A stretch of DNA of 64,000 nucleotides from an uncultured Bacteroides sp. (GCA_958453305.1 CAUDXH010000008.1:14857-78856), one strand, 5' to 3'; positions 27,612-36,777 are shown, numbered from the stretch's first letter. Numbers and translations: made by a program. The notes: generated by a model not told the origin, from the sequence alone.

Positions 27612-29030
27612 ATGAGAAAAACTTTGCTTTTGCTCGGCTTCTTCATGCTATCCGTTCTATGGACATTTGCACAAGAAGCCAAATACGTGTTTTATTTCAT
27701 CGGAGATGGAATGGGAGTTAATCAGGTTCAAGGAACTGAATACTATTTAGGAGAATTAGAAGGAAAAACCGGAATTTCTCCCTTGCAGTTTACCCAGTTT
27801 CCTCATTCAACCGTAGCTACCACCTTCTCAGCTACCAACCGGGTTACCGATTCAGCCGCTGCCGGAACAGCACTCGCCACCGGACATAAAACCAAAAACG
27901 GAGCCATCGGCGTTCTTAAGGATTTGCAAACTCCTATAAACAGCATTGCCGTATGGGCAAAAAACAGTGGAAAACGAGTTGGAATAGCTACAAGTGTCAG
28001 TGTTGATCATGCTACCCCCGCCGCTTTCTATGCCCATGTAGCCGGACGTGGAAGCTATTATAACATTGGAAAAGATTTATATAAAGCCGGATTTGACTTT
28101 TATGCCGGTTCTGATTTCCTTCAGCCAACCAACAAAGATAACGCCAACGATGAAAACCTTTACGATATGGCTGGAAAAAACGGATATGTCATTGCACGAG
28201 GATATAAAGATTATCTGAAGAAAAGCAAGAAAGCCGATAAAATGATTCTCTTCCAATCGGAAGTAGCTTCAAAGCAAGACCGAAGTGCCATTCCTTATGC
28301 CATTGACCGCACCAAATCAGACCTCACCCTGCAAGACATTACACGCTCTGCCGTTAATTTCCTGACGAAGGATGCATCTGAAGGCTTTTTCCTGATGGTT
28401 GAAGGAGGAAAAATTGACTGGGCATGCCACAGTAACGATGCTGCTACGGTTTTTCAAGAAGTAATCGATTTTGATAACGCCATCAAAGTGGCTTACGAGT
28501 TTTATGCACAGCATCCTGATGAAACACTGATTGTAATTACTGCCGACCATGAAACCGGAGGAATTGTTCTAGGAACCGGACCTTATGAGCTTAATCTGCA
28601 AGTATTGAAAAATCAGAAGGTGAGCGAGAGTGGATTTACAAAAATAGTAAACCGGCTACGCGAAAAAAGCAAGAATCAGGTGTCGTGGGAAGATATCAAA
28701 CAAGCTTTAAAAGAAAACTTCGGCTTTTGGGATGCTGTTAAATTATCAGACAAACAAGAAGCACGTCTAAAAGCAGTTTATGAAAGCAGTTTGAAGAACC
28801 AGCAGATGAAACTTGAAAAAAGTGAATATGCTCAAGACGAACCTATTGCGGCAGAAGCTAAACGCATTATTGATGAAATTGCTTTAGTAGGATGGACAAG
28901 CGGCGGACACTCTGCCGGATATGTACCTGTTTTTGCCATCGGTGCCGGGGCTGAATTGTTCCAAGGCCGCATCGACAATACTGAAATTCCTTTAAGAATT
29001 GCAAAAGCTGCCGGATATACCCAGCAATAA
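27612..29030 (+). CDS. Secreted alkaline phosphatase
   Basis: A 472-residue alkaline phosphatase superfamily enzyme with signal peptide (LLLLGFFMLSVLWTFAQ). The metal ligand Asp is in YFIGDGMGVNQVQ, the phosphorylated Ser in VTDSAAAGTALATGHKTKNGA (DSA motif, near residue 80), further ligands in VEGGKIDWACH and ITADHETGG, and the last His in GWTSGGHSAGYVPVF. It hydrolyses phosphate monoesters in the periplasm or outside. An insertion (about residues 330-410, charged and helical) precedes the last metal ligand, as is common in Bacteroidetes PhoA-like enzymes. It converges head-on with the HhH gene, with only one base between the stop codons. Confidence 0.92.
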   Translation: MRKTLLLLGFFMLSVLWTFAQEAKYVFYFIGDGMGVNQVQGTEYYLGELEGKTGISPLQFTQFPHSTVATTFSATNRVTDSAAAGTALATGHKTKNGAIGVLKDLQTPINSIAVWAKNSGKRVGIATSVSVDHATPAAFYAHVAGRGSYYNIGKDLYKAGFDFYAGSDFLQPTNKDNANDENLYDMAGKNGYVIARGYKDYLKKSKKADKMILFQSEVASKQDRSAIPYAIDRTKSDLTLQDITRSAVNFLTKDASEGFFLMVEGGKIDWACHSNDAATVFQEVIDFDNAIKVAYEFYAQHPDETLIVITADHETGGIVLGTGPYELNLQVLKNQKVSESGFTKIVNRLREKSKNQVSWEDIKQALKENFGFWDAVKLSDKQEARLKAVYESSLKNQQMKLEKSEYAQDEPIAAEAKRIIDEIALVGWTSGGHSAGYVPVFAIGAGAELFQGRIDNTEIPLRIAKAAGYTQQ

Positions 29031-29031
29031 T

Positions 29032-29940
29032 TCAATCGAAGGATAAATAAGGCAATAAACGTTCCAGGTCTTTCCCTGAAAACTCTTCAAAAAGAGCCAA
29101 CCGGGAAAGGCCATTTATTTTTCCTCGCTTGCGCCGATATTCCAGTATGGCTTTTGCCTTATAAAAATCCATATAGGGATGACGACGCAACTCGTCTAAC
29201 CCTGCACGGTTTACTTCCAAACGACGTATTCCACAGCTGTCTATCCGAAACCATTTGTTTACAACCGTATCTACATGCATTATTTCCTGTAGCTGTTCCA
29301 CACGGTAAAAGCCACCCAACCGGTCACGATATGCCACAATCCTCCGTGCCAAAATACTCCCGATTCCCGGCACACGTTTCAACATCGATGTATCAGCCTG
29401 ATTCAAATCGACTTTTGTTCCTTCAGCATACTTTAAAACAACAGGCTCCGGATGCACAGATGGAAGATGAGAAGCCGTATCTACTGACAACGCAACCTTC
29501 GGAGCAGGAATCTGAATATAAGGACAGAGCATGCGATATTGCTCAGAAGATAAACCATAGACCTTGGAAAATGACTCTACAGTACGAAATGAGCCCCCTT
29601 TTTCACGATAGCGCAAAATGTTCCGTATCACAAAACCGGACAAGCCTAACCGGTAAAGTGTGAGCGAATCAGCCGTATTGGGATTAAATTTCTGCAAAAC
29701 GACTTTCCGCTCCGGCTTATTCTTTTTCGTAAAACTCCGATGATGCGAGTATACGCTTTTCTCCCGCTGTCTTAGTTGACGCTGGAATGAATCTACAGAA
29801 GCATGCTCTTTATGGCAGATGGAGGAATCTTGCTTCTGATAACTTATCCAATAAGTTATCAAACCTAAAGCTGCCACTGTCAACAGCACCAAAATGGCTC
29901 TCCGCTCCGACTTTGAATAATAAAAGAAATCTTTCCACAT
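29032..29940 (-). CDS. Helix-hairpin-helix protein with membrane anchor
   Basis: A 302-residue protein. An N-terminal transmembrane segment (RAILVLLTVAALGLITYWISY) is followed by a basic linker and three ComEA-like helix-hairpin-helix units: FNPNTADSLTLYRLGLSGFV (about 85), VDLNQADTSMLKRVPGIGSILARRIVAYRD (about 185) and a third around EVNRAGLDELRRHPYMDFYKAKAILEYRRK. These bind DNA without sequence specificity in related proteins. A DNA-uptake role is possible but unproven here; such proteins are widespread in non-competent Bacteroidales. It lies 6 bp after the NSS symporter and is probably co-transcribed with it. Confidence 0.85.
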   Translation of the reverse strand: MWKDFFYYSKSERRAILVLLTVAALGLITYWISYQKQDSSICHKEHASVDSFQRQLRQREKSVYSHHRSFTKKNKPERKVVLQKFNPNTADSLTLYRLGLSGFVIRNILRYREKGGSFRTVESFSKVYGLSSEQYRMLCPYIQIPAPKVALSVDTASHLPSVHPEPVVLKYAEGTKVDLNQADTSMLKRVPGIGSILARRIVAYRDRLGGFYRVEQLQEIMHVDTVVNKWFRIDSCGIRRLEVNRAGLDELRRHPYMDFYKAKAILEYRRKRGKINGLSRLALFEEFSGKDLERLLPYLSFD

Positions 29941-29946
29941 TTCGTT

Positions 29947-31320
29947 TTATCCTAACAGCCCCAATTCATTCACAAAAATCAAAGCAATGCCAACCGGAGC
30001 TACAAAGCGCAACACCAACCGATATACCGGATAAAAGGGAGCGCTTAATGTGCCATAATTCGTAGCCTCATCCTTGACAATCTGACGGTCAATAATCCAA
30101 CCCACAAAAATAGCAGCAAACATACCTCCTACGGGAAGCATTATCTTAGCAGTCAGATAATCAAGAGCATCGAAGATATTCATTCCCCAAACCGTATAAG
30201 AACTCCATTCACCTAATGCCAATGAAGAAACAATTCCTATAATAAGAGCCCCCGTTGTGACCAGAGTTGCCGCACGTCCCCGGGTGAAATGAAACTTTTC
30301 ATGCAAAAAAGCCGTTGAAACTTCATGCAAAGAAATCGTAGAAGTCAAAGCAGCCAGAGCCAACAATACATAAAAAGCCACAGAACAAACATATGCCAAA
30401 GCAGGAGTTCCGCTGAAAGCTTGCTGGAACACATTAGGCAAGGTTATGAAAATAAGAGACGGTCCGGCATCAGGCTGTATACCTACTGAAAAGGCAGCCG
30501 GAAAAATAATTATGCCTGCCAAGACAGCTACAAACGTATCTATCAAGCCTACACTCATTGCAGTATGCCCCAAACGGGTATCTTTTCCGAAATAGGAAGC
30601 ATAAGTAGACAAGCATCCCATCCCCAGACTCATAGAAAAGAAAGCCTGCCCCATGGCTCCTAAAAACACATCAGCCGTTACCTTACTGAAATCGGGTTTC
30701 AAAAGGAAAGAAAGCCCTTTCTCCGAACCGGGAAGAGTTACTGAACAAACCGCCAGCAACACCACGAGAATAAACAAGACGGGCATCATTACTTTAGAAG
30801 ACTTTTCAATGCCATCTTTCACCCCACGGACTATCACAAAATGCGTAGCAGCCATAAAAGAGAACAACCAGATTAAAGGACGGAACGGATTTTGAGAAAA
30901 GCTTTGAAACATCCCGATGAACTCTTCCGGACCTTTTCCGGAGAATCCACAAGTGGCAGCCTGATAAATATATTCCAAGGTCCAACCCGCCACTACCGAA
31001 TAATATCCCAATATCAAAAATCCGGTCAATACGCCCAGATAGCCGACCCATTTCCATAACGTACCGGGAGCCAGTTTTTCATACGCGCCACCTGTACTTG
31101 CCTTCGAGCGGCGACCGATGGTAAATTCGGCTATCATAATAGGAAGTCCTAAAATAAATACACATCCCAAATAAATAAGGATAAAGGCGGCTCCTCCATG
31201 ATTCCCCGTTTCAAAAGGGAAACGCCATATATTACCTAATCCGACAGCAGATCCGGCAGCTGCAAGAATTGCTCCTAACTTACTTCCAAAGTTTACCCGT
31301 TCGCGTTGATTTTGCTGCAT
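29947..31320 (-). CDS. Sodium-dependent transporter, NSS (LeuT-like) family
   Basis: A 457-residue inner-membrane symporter. TM1 carries the family signature AAAGSAVGLGNIWRFPF (residues 17-33), where the unwound GLGNIW region binds Na+ and substrate. About 11-12 hydrophobic segments follow, including TM6-like MGQAFFSMSLGMGCLSTYASYF. Bacterial members carry amino acids such as Leu, Trp or Tyr; specificity cannot be read here. It shares a short divergent promoter region with the VanZ gene. Confidence 0.92.
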   Translation of the reverse strand: MQQNQRERVNFGSKLGAILAAAGSAVGLGNIWRFPFETGNHGGAAFILIYLGCVFILGLPIMIAEFTIGRRSKASTGGAYEKLAPGTLWKWVGYLGVLTGFLILGYYSVVAGWTLEYIYQAATCGFSGKGPEEFIGMFQSFSQNPFRPLIWLFSFMAATHFVIVRGVKDGIEKSSKVMMPVLFILVVLLAVCSVTLPGSEKGLSFLLKPDFSKVTADVFLGAMGQAFFSMSLGMGCLSTYASYFGKDTRLGHTAMSVGLIDTFVAVLAGIIIFPAAFSVGIQPDAGPSLIFITLPNVFQQAFSGTPALAYVCSVAFYVLLALAALTSTISLHEVSTAFLHEKFHFTRGRAATLVTTGALIIGIVSSLALGEWSSYTVWGMNIFDALDYLTAKIMLPVGGMFAAIFVGWIIDRQIVKDEATNYGTLSAPFYPVYRLVLRFVAPVGIALIFVNELGLLG

Positions 31321-31360
31321 ATAATGCTCTTTTTAATAAGAATTATAACTATAACGAGGG

Positions 31361-31390
31361 GCAAAAATACAAAAAATATCGTATTTTTGC
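31361..31390. promoter_or_regulatory. Divergent promoter arranged as an inverted repeat
   Basis: GCAAAAATAC (31361-31370) and GTATTTTTGC (31381-31390) are perfect reverse complements, 10 bp apart. Each arm contains a TATTTTTG -7 box, one facing the NSS gene (minus) and one facing vanZ (plus). The two polymerases would overlap, so the promoters may exclude each other. Confidence 0.5.
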
Positions 31391-31411
31391 AGAATAAATT
31401 TATAATTTAAT

Positions 31412-31819
31412 ATGATACAATACATCAAGCATTATCCGGTTTCACTTCTCATTGTGATAATCATCAGCTATTTATCTTTCTTTTCTCCTCCTAAAACAGA
31501 TTTAAATGAAATTCCTTATCTTGACAAAGTGGTTCACATCTGCATGTATGGAGGTCTGTCAACTTTGTTGTGGATTGAATACTTGTTACGCCACCGCACG
31601 CTGAATATGCGTCATCTGGCTGTAGGAGCCATCATCTCTCCCATCGTAATGAGTGGATGTATCGAGATTCTGCAAGCCACCTGCACCTCTACCCGAAGCG
31701 GAGACTGGCTTGATTTCATTGCAAACTGCATAGGAGTCATCATTGCATCCTTACTTGGTCATTACCTATGGCGTCCTTTCATCCAAAAGCATTTTTCCTC
31801 TTCAAAGAAACAAGGATGA
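31412..31819 (+). CDS. VanZ family membrane protein
   Basis: A 135-residue membrane protein with four predicted hydrophobic segments. The VanZ pattern is visible: PYLDKVVHICMYGGLSTLLW (with the conserved DKxxH), then MSGCIEILQA and TRSGDWLDFIANCIGVIIASLLG (conserved E, R, D and N in the loop-TM region). The namesake raises teicoplanin resistance, but most VanZ proteins have unknown function; nothing nearby suggests glycopeptide resistance. Confidence 0.85.
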   Translation: MIQYIKHYPVSLLIVIIISYLSFFSPPKTDLNEIPYLDKVVHICMYGGLSTLLWIEYLLRHRTLNMRHLAVGAIISPIVMSGCIEILQATCTSTRSGDWLDFIANCIGVIIASLLGHYLWRPFIQKHFSSSKKQG

Positions 31820-31874
31820 ACCACCGCTAAATAACGGGGCAGAAGTCTTCAGATACAAGTCTATATAAAAAGTA

Positions 31875-31904
31875 AATGCCGGAAACTTCACAGCCTCCGG
31901 CATT
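31875..31904 (-). terminator. Terminator of the sigma factor gene
   Basis: AATGCCGGA (31875-31883) pairs with TCCGGCATT (31896-31904); on the minus strand the stem is followed by TACTTTTT. It may also end vanZ read-through. Confidence 0.6.
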
Positions 31905-31972
31905 CTGAAAAACGTTATTAATTTTTCTAAGATAGAGAGTTTCTTTTTTTGTTCAGTCAAGTGTAGCTTCGT

Positions 31973-32476
31973 TTAACGAAAATCTTTTAACTCCTTCTGC
32001 AATTTCTGCCGTGTAAAATAAATACGGCTCTTTATTGTTCCCAGCGGAAGACCTAATTTGTCTGCTATTTCCCGGTATTTAAAACCAGACACATACATTG
32101 CAAAAGGAACACGGTATTCTTTAGGCAACGCATTCACAATACGACGCATTTCTTTCAAATCATAAGACCCCTCTGTAGAATCTGCTTCAATATCTATGCT
32201 CTGATTCAGATAAAACTGATTATCAGTCTGGTCTACATAAGTCTGATCACGCAAAGTCTTACGATAATTATTTATAAATATATTACGCATGATGGTATAA
32301 ATCCATCCTTTAAAATTAGTCTCTGCAGTATATTTTTCTTCATTGTCCAACGCTTTCAAGGAAGTCTCCTGAAGTAAATCATTCGCATCCTCACGATCGG
32401 ATGTCAACTTATATGCGAAGTTCAATAGTTCTGTCTGTACATTCAATAAATTCTGCGCAAAAGCTGCTGTTCTCAT
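31973..32476 (-). CDS. ECF-type RNA polymerase sigma factor
   Basis: A 167-residue sigma-70 protein with region 2 (LTSDREDANDLLQETSLKAL, then NFKGWIYTIMRNIFINNYRK) and region 4 (LPKEYRVPFAMYVSGFKYREIADKLGLPLGTIKSRIYFTRQKLQ). There are no regions 1 or 3. It lacks the anti-sigma partner usual next to SusC-linked sigma factors, and no SusC gene is adjacent, so it is more like the stand-alone ECF sigma found in all Bacteroides and linked to stress or envelope control. The signal and regulon are unknown. Confidence 0.92.
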   Translation of the reverse strand: MRTAAFAQNLLNVQTELLNFAYKLTSDREDANDLLQETSLKALDNEEKYTAETNFKGWIYTIMRNIFINNYRKTLRDQTYVDQTDNQFYLNQSIDIEADSTEGSYDLKEMRRIVNALPKEYRVPFAMYVSGFKYREIADKLGLPLGTIKSRIYFTRQKLQKELKDFR

Positions 32477-32610
32477 AATGTCCTTTCTCTTTTATAGGGA
32501 TAAACTCTTTTCCCTTTCGGTATCGCAATATTACCCCTAAAAAGGCAAGAACACTTCACAATAACTGTTATTAAAAGGGTGAAAATCTATCAACTGAATG
32601 TTTTTACCCC

Positions 32611-33126
32611 CTATTCTGACAGTTTACAGGGGGTATTTCCATCCTGTTTATTTTCCTCCCAGCTCTTATATGGCTGCTTCATGAGAAATGAGTTATAGTA
32701 TTTCACCTGTCCGGTTACTTCATCCCCCAAGAAAGAAGGTCTGTCAAACCTTTCATCTTCACTTCCCAGTTCAACCTCTGCAACTACCAGCCCTTGATTT
32801 TCGCCATAAAACTCATCGACTTCAAATATATGTGTACCACATTTCACCAGATAGCGGGTTTTATCAATCATTCCAGGTTCGCAGAGTTTCATCAGTTCCT
32901 CTGCCTCATTTAACGGAATTTCCTTTTCCCATTCATAACGACTCATGCCAGAGGCATCAGACGCGCCTTTTATCGTCAGGAAGCCTTTTTCATCACGGAT
33001 GCGCACCCGGACCGTATGCCCACGTGCGCTGCAGATATAACCTTGACTTATCCGGCTTGCTGCATATGCCTGCTCACGGTATGAAGTATCAATAATCAAA
33101 AACTTACGTTCTATTTCCTGTGCCAT
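32611..33126 (-). CDS. CYTH domain protein (putative inorganic triphosphatase)
   Basis: A 171-residue protein. The CYTH signature EIERKF (ExExK) starts at residue 4, followed by alternating charged strands that line the triphosphate tunnel: TVRVRIRDEKGFLTIKG, SRYEWEKEIP, KTRYLVKCGTHIFEVDEF and LVVAEVELGSEDERF. Family members hydrolyse inorganic or thiamine triphosphate, and a few are adenylate cyclases; a tripolyphosphatase is the most likely activity but is inferred. No CHAD domain is fused or adjacent. Confidence 0.88.
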   Translation of the reverse strand: MAQEIERKFLIIDTSYREQAYAASRISQGYICSARGHTVRVRIRDEKGFLTIKGASDASGMSRYEWEKEIPLNEAEELMKLCEPGMIDKTRYLVKCGTHIFEVDEFYGENQGLVVAEVELGSEDERFDRPSFLGDEVTGQVKYYNSFLMKQPYKSWEENKQDGNTPCKLSE

Positions 33127-33296
33127 ACGTTTACTATATTAAATCTTACTTCATTTATTTTAAAATCAGCTTTTTCTTACACCGGTGCATTTCGCTTCAG
33201 TATCATCTTGCAGATTATTTTCAATCCGGTTCCACTTAACCATCAAGACGGTACAGGGCCTGCACCGAATCCATTCCCGAGACCGCCCCTTTCTCC

Positions 33297-33329
33297 AAAA
33301 AAAAAGGATGCATATATTAAACGCATCCT
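33297..33329 (-). terminator. Terminator of the 47-residue membrane protein gene
   Basis: AGGATGC/GCATCCT stem (33305-33311 with 33323-33329), followed on the minus strand by nine T residues. It supports a real transcript ending here. Confidence 0.75.
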
Positions 33330-33399
33330 CTATTTTACTTCATTCAAAATGGCAATTTAAGAATATTCTGAAAAAACTCTTAAAGTTTATATTGTCTTA

Positions 33400-33543
33400 T
33401 CATGAAGCCAGTGTAAAGCCAACAATCGTCAATACTGCCAACAGCAGCAAAGCAATACAAATCATCTTAAACAGACGGTTTGCCTTTTCAGCTTCACGCT
33501 TCTCGTAATTTTCTCTTTTGATTTGTCTGTTCTTATTTCCCAT
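33400..33543 (-). CDS. 47-residue single-span membrane protein
   Basis: A short open frame reading MGNKNRQIKRENYEKREAEK, then a basic linker and one membrane span (MICIALLLLAVLTIVGF), ending in TLAS. The highly charged N-terminus and single hydrophobic segment suggest a small inner-membrane protein. It has a start after an AT-rich leader and a good terminator downstream (33297-33329), and lies immediately behind prfB on the same strand, 76 bp after it. I do not recognise its function. The charge pattern and codon use look coding, and similar tiny genes are conserved in Bacteroides, in my recollection. Confidence 0.72.
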   Translation of the reverse strand: MGNKNRQIKRENYEKREAEKANRLFKMICIALLLLAVLTIVGFTLAS

Positions 33544-33619
33544 AGCTTACTACTTTAAAATCGATTAAACATACCAAAAGTACAATATATTCAGGAAAAG
33601 AGCAATATAAAATCGTTTT

Positions 33620-34735
33620 TTATGACTCCGAGCCTGAAAATTCCATCAGATAAGCCTTGATGAAATCATCAATCTTACCATCCATCACCCCGTTGACATC
33701 AGAAGTCTGGTAATTGGTACGATGGTCTTTTACGCGGCGGTCATCGAATACGTAGCTTCGGATTTGCGATCCCCACTCGATTTTCTTCTTTCCTGCTTCC
33801 ACCTTAGCCTGCTCTTCCATACGATGCTGCAGCTCTTTATCGTAAAGAATAGAGCGCAACTGACGCATGGCGTTTTCCTTATTTTTAGGCTGGTCACGCG
33901 TTTCGGTATTCTCAATCAAGATTTCCTCTTCCACTCCCGTGTAAGGGTCTTTATATTGATAACGCAAACGCACCCCTGACTCTACTTTATTTACGTTCTG
34001 TCCTCCAGCTCCACCGCTTCGGAAAGTATCCCACGACAAGCGTGCCGGTTCAACAACCACCTCAATCGAATCGTCAACCAAAGGAGTCACAAAGACGGAA
34101 GCGAACGAAGTCATACGCTTACCCTGCGCATTATAAGGCGACACACGGACCAGACGGTGAACTCCATTTTCCCCTTTCAGGTAACCGTAGGCATAAGCTC
34201 CTTCAATATTCATGGTCACGGTTTTGATACCCGCTTCATCGCCCTCCTGTAAGTTAGCCACTGAGAGTTTATAACCATTGCTTTCAGCCCAACGCATATA
34301 CATACGCATCAACATGGACGACCAGTCCTGACTTTCTGTACCTCCGGCACCTGAGTTGATTTTCAGTACACAATCCATCTGGTCGGCCTCCGAGCGCAGC
34401 ATATTCTTCAGTTCCAGTTCTTCAACAGCTTTCAGAGCTTTTGCATAAGCCTCATCTACTTCAGCCTCTGTCACCAGTTCGTCTTTAAAGAAATCAAAAG
34501 CCAGCTCCAGCTCATCCGCCAAGGTTTTCACCTCATTATACCCTTCAATCCAGGCCTGCAGCCCTTTCACCTTCTTCATCTGAGCCTCAGCCTTTTTCGC
34601 ATCATCCCAAAATCCGGGAGCCTGCGTACGGAGCTGCTCTTCTTCAACCTGTACCTTTTTATTCTCTATATCCAAATAGCGATAGAGTGCTTCAGTACGT
34701 TCTTTTACGTCTTTCAGTTGTTCTATTGTTATCAT
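33620..34735 (-). CDS. prfB: Peptide chain release factor 2
   Basis: A 371-residue class I release factor that ends translation at UGA and UAA. The catalytic GGQ motif is in SGGAGGQNVNKVESGVRL (residue about 245), and the stop-recognition region lies around residue 200. The frame is continuous across the point where many bacteria have the self-regulating +1 frameshift: here the codons read TAT TTG GAT (within YRYLDIENK) without an in-frame TGA. So the usual autoregulation is absent. A minus-strand -7 box lies 38 bp upstream. fadD precedes it on the same strand, 59 bp away. Confidence 0.96.
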   Translation of the reverse strand: MITIEQLKDVKERTEALYRYLDIENKKVQVEEEQLRTQAPGFWDDAKKAEAQMKKVKGLQAWIEGYNEVKTLADELELAFDFFKDELVTEAEVDEAYAKALKAVEELELKNMLRSEADQMDCVLKINSGAGGTESQDWSSMLMRMYMRWAESNGYKLSVANLQEGDEAGIKTVTMNIEGAYAYGYLKGENGVHRLVRVSPYNAQGKRMTSFASVFVTPLVDDSIEVVVEPARLSWDTFRSGGAGGQNVNKVESGVRLRYQYKDPYTGVEEEILIENTETRDQPKNKENAMRQLRSILYDKELQHRMEEQAKVEAGKKKIEWGSQIRSYVFDDRRVKDHRTNYQTSDVNGVMDGKIDDFIKAYLMEFSGSES

Positions 34736-34773
34736 ACAGTAGGGATATTATTCTCTTTTTGATTTTCAAAGTG

Positions 34774-34781
34774 CAAAGATA
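34774..34781 (-). promoter_or_regulatory. -7 box of prfB
   Basis: The minus strand reads TATCTTTG, 38 bp before the prfB start. Confidence 0.5.
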
Positions 34782-34794
34782 CGATTATTTTACG

Positions 34795-36600
34795 TTATTC
34801 TTCATACATCTTTTCAATCTCTTTCGCATAGTTTTTCAGCAACACCGGTCGCTTTATTTTCAAGGTATTCGTCAGTTCCCCTCTTTCCATACTGAAAGGT
34901 TCGGGCAGCAGAGTGAAACGCTTGATTTGTTCATAATGAGCAAACTGCTGCTGAAGTGTATCAATACGCATACGGAAAAGGGATTCTATTTCCGGTTTCT
35001 GCAGCAAGTCTTTCATATCCGTATAAGCAATCTGATGATCAGCTGCATATTTTTCCACTTGCTTATAATCGGGAACAATCAGAGCTGAAACATACTTGCG
35101 CTGATCGGCAATAATAGAAATCTGGTCAATATAACGGTCTACCACCAGCTTGGTTTCAATGGCCTGCGGTGCGATATACTTTCCGTTTGAAGTTTTAAAC
35201 AAGTCCTTGATACGTTCGGTGAGATAAAGGAAACCGTCTTCGATGTATCCAGCATCACCGGTACGGAACCAGCCATCTTCAGTAAACGAATCACGTGTTA
35301 CTGCTTCTTTTTTATAATATCCCTTCGTGATGGTTCCCCCACGGAGCAGAATTTCATTATTCTCACCGATTTTAGCTTCCACGCCCGGCAGCAGACGTCC
35401 CACGGCACCGATGCGGAAATCATCTTTCCACTCACAAGACACCGTAGCCGTACTTTCTGTCAGTCCATAGCCCGCAATCATATTAATGCCCACCGAATGG
35501 ACAAACTCAGCCACTTTTTCAGGAATAGCTGCACCGGCAGTCGGGAAGAAGTTTCCGTTTTCAATTCCGATTGTTTTTTTCAAGAGGCTGTAGATGGTAC
35601 GTTCATAAAACTTATATCGCATATGCAACATCACAGGAGGAGTTTTCCCATTCATCAGGTAATCGATGTTATGCGCCTTACCTACACGAAGGGCATCCAG
35701 CATCAGACTTTTTTTCAGCCCTGTTGTTTCGTTAATCTTTTCCAGTACGCCCGCATAGACTTTTTCCCAGAAACGAGGCACACTGCACATCACTGTAGGA
35801 CGAACCTCCTTGATGGTTTTCTGAATATCCTGCGGACGGAGGTTAATGCAGAGCAAACATCCACGGTCTAAACAATAATATGACCATGCCCGCTCAAAAA
35901 TATGGGTAAACGGAAGGAAGTTCATCACTACATCATTCTCTCCCAACTCTTTCAGACGCGCTTTATGTCCGGCAAAAGCCGCTTCATAATTTGAATGATG
36001 TAACATTACCCCTTTTGAATCACCCGTGGTACCCGAGGTATAAAGAATATTGGCAAGATCGGAAGAAACCGCATCTGCCGTACGCTTATCTACTTCCTCC
36101 TGATATTTACCTCCTTCAGCTCTTTTCAGGAATTCATCGAAATAAATTGAGTTTTTATCTCCCGGAGCCCGTTTCACTTCCGGATCGAAAATGATAATCT
36201 GCTTTAACGAGCGGCACAGATTTTGTACCCTGTATGCCACATCATACTGATATTGCTCGCCCACAAACAAGAAGCGGATGCTTGCATCTTCCAATATATA
36301 ATGTACCTGAGCTTCCGAACTGGTAGCATATAAGGGAATGGTAACAACCCGGTCGGCAAATGCCCCGAAATCCACATAAAGACATTCCGGCTTGTTTTGA
36401 GAAAAGACACCTACATTTTCCTGCACTTCTGCACCTAATGCCAGCAAGGCATTCGATACTTGGCGCACGGTTGCAGCAAACTGAGTCCAGGTAACAGGAA
36501 TCCAAGTTGCAGTTGCATAATCACGGTATTTTAAAACCACTTTATTCCCGTACTTTTCCGCTTGCTGCGGAACAAGCCGAGACAGATAAGAACTAGTCAT
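34795..36600 (-). CDS. Long-chain fatty acid-CoA ligase (AMP-forming)
   Basis: A 601-residue ANL-superfamily enzyme. I use the ATG at 36600 (MTSSYLSRLVPQQAEK) because the -7 box lies at 36628-36635; the frame's earlier codons would be untranscribed. The AMP-binding P-loop is ILYTSGTTGDSKGVMLHH (about residue 190), further motifs are INMIAGYGLTESTATVSCEW and DGWFRTGDAGYIEDGFLYLTERIKDLFKTSNGKYIAPQ, with the catalytic Lys of the C-terminal lid in TNTLKIKRP. It makes acyl-CoA from free fatty acid, ATP and CoA at the inner membrane face. Confidence 0.93.
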   Translation of the reverse strand: MTSSYLSRLVPQQAEKYGNKVVLKYRDYATATWIPVTWTQFAATVRQVSNALLALGAEVQENVGVFSQNKPECLYVDFGAFADRVVTIPLYATSSEAQVHYILEDASIRFLFVGEQYQYDVAYRVQNLCRSLKQIIIFDPEVKRAPGDKNSIYFDEFLKRAEGGKYQEEVDKRTADAVSSDLANILYTSGTTGDSKGVMLHHSNYEAAFAGHKARLKELGENDVVMNFLPFTHIFERAWSYYCLDRGCLLCINLRPQDIQKTIKEVRPTVMCSVPRFWEKVYAGVLEKINETTGLKKSLMLDALRVGKAHNIDYLMNGKTPPVMLHMRYKFYERTIYSLLKKTIGIENGNFFPTAGAAIPEKVAEFVHSVGINMIAGYGLTESTATVSCEWKDDFRIGAVGRLLPGVEAKIGENNEILLRGGTITKGYYKKEAVTRDSFTEDGWFRTGDAGYIEDGFLYLTERIKDLFKTSNGKYIAPQAIETKLVVDRYIDQISIIADQRKYVSALIVPDYKQVEKYAADHQIAYTDMKDLLQKPEIESLFRMRIDTLQQQFAHYEQIKRFTLLPEPFSMERGELTNTLKIKRPVLLKNYAKEIEKMYEE

Positions 36601-36627
36601 AGACACATTTCTATTTATTAATTCATG

Positions 36628-36635
36628 CAAATATA
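36628..36635 (-). promoter_or_regulatory. -7 box of the acyl-CoA ligase gene
   Basis: The minus strand reads TATATTTG, 27 bp before the ATG at 36600; the leader is about 20 nt. Confidence 0.55.
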
Positions 36636-36777
36636 AGGTTTTATTTGGATAATATACCCATCCGTTTTCAGTTCTTTCGTTTTTCTGCCTGCGAGTTTAC
36701 TATCTGTAGATGGTCAAGAGAGAGAAAACCGAAAAACTTATAAACTGAAAAAGCCACAGACTTATCATAAAAAAACG

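Noticed and set aside
33185..33508. 107-codon plus-strand frame downstream of the CYTH gene
   Set aside because: Overlaps the small minus-strand membrane protein and its terminator; no recognisable domain. The minus strand near 33230-33300 also reads a protein-like SGMDSVQALYRLDG stretch, but it has no good start and crosses the terminator T-run, so I left it out.
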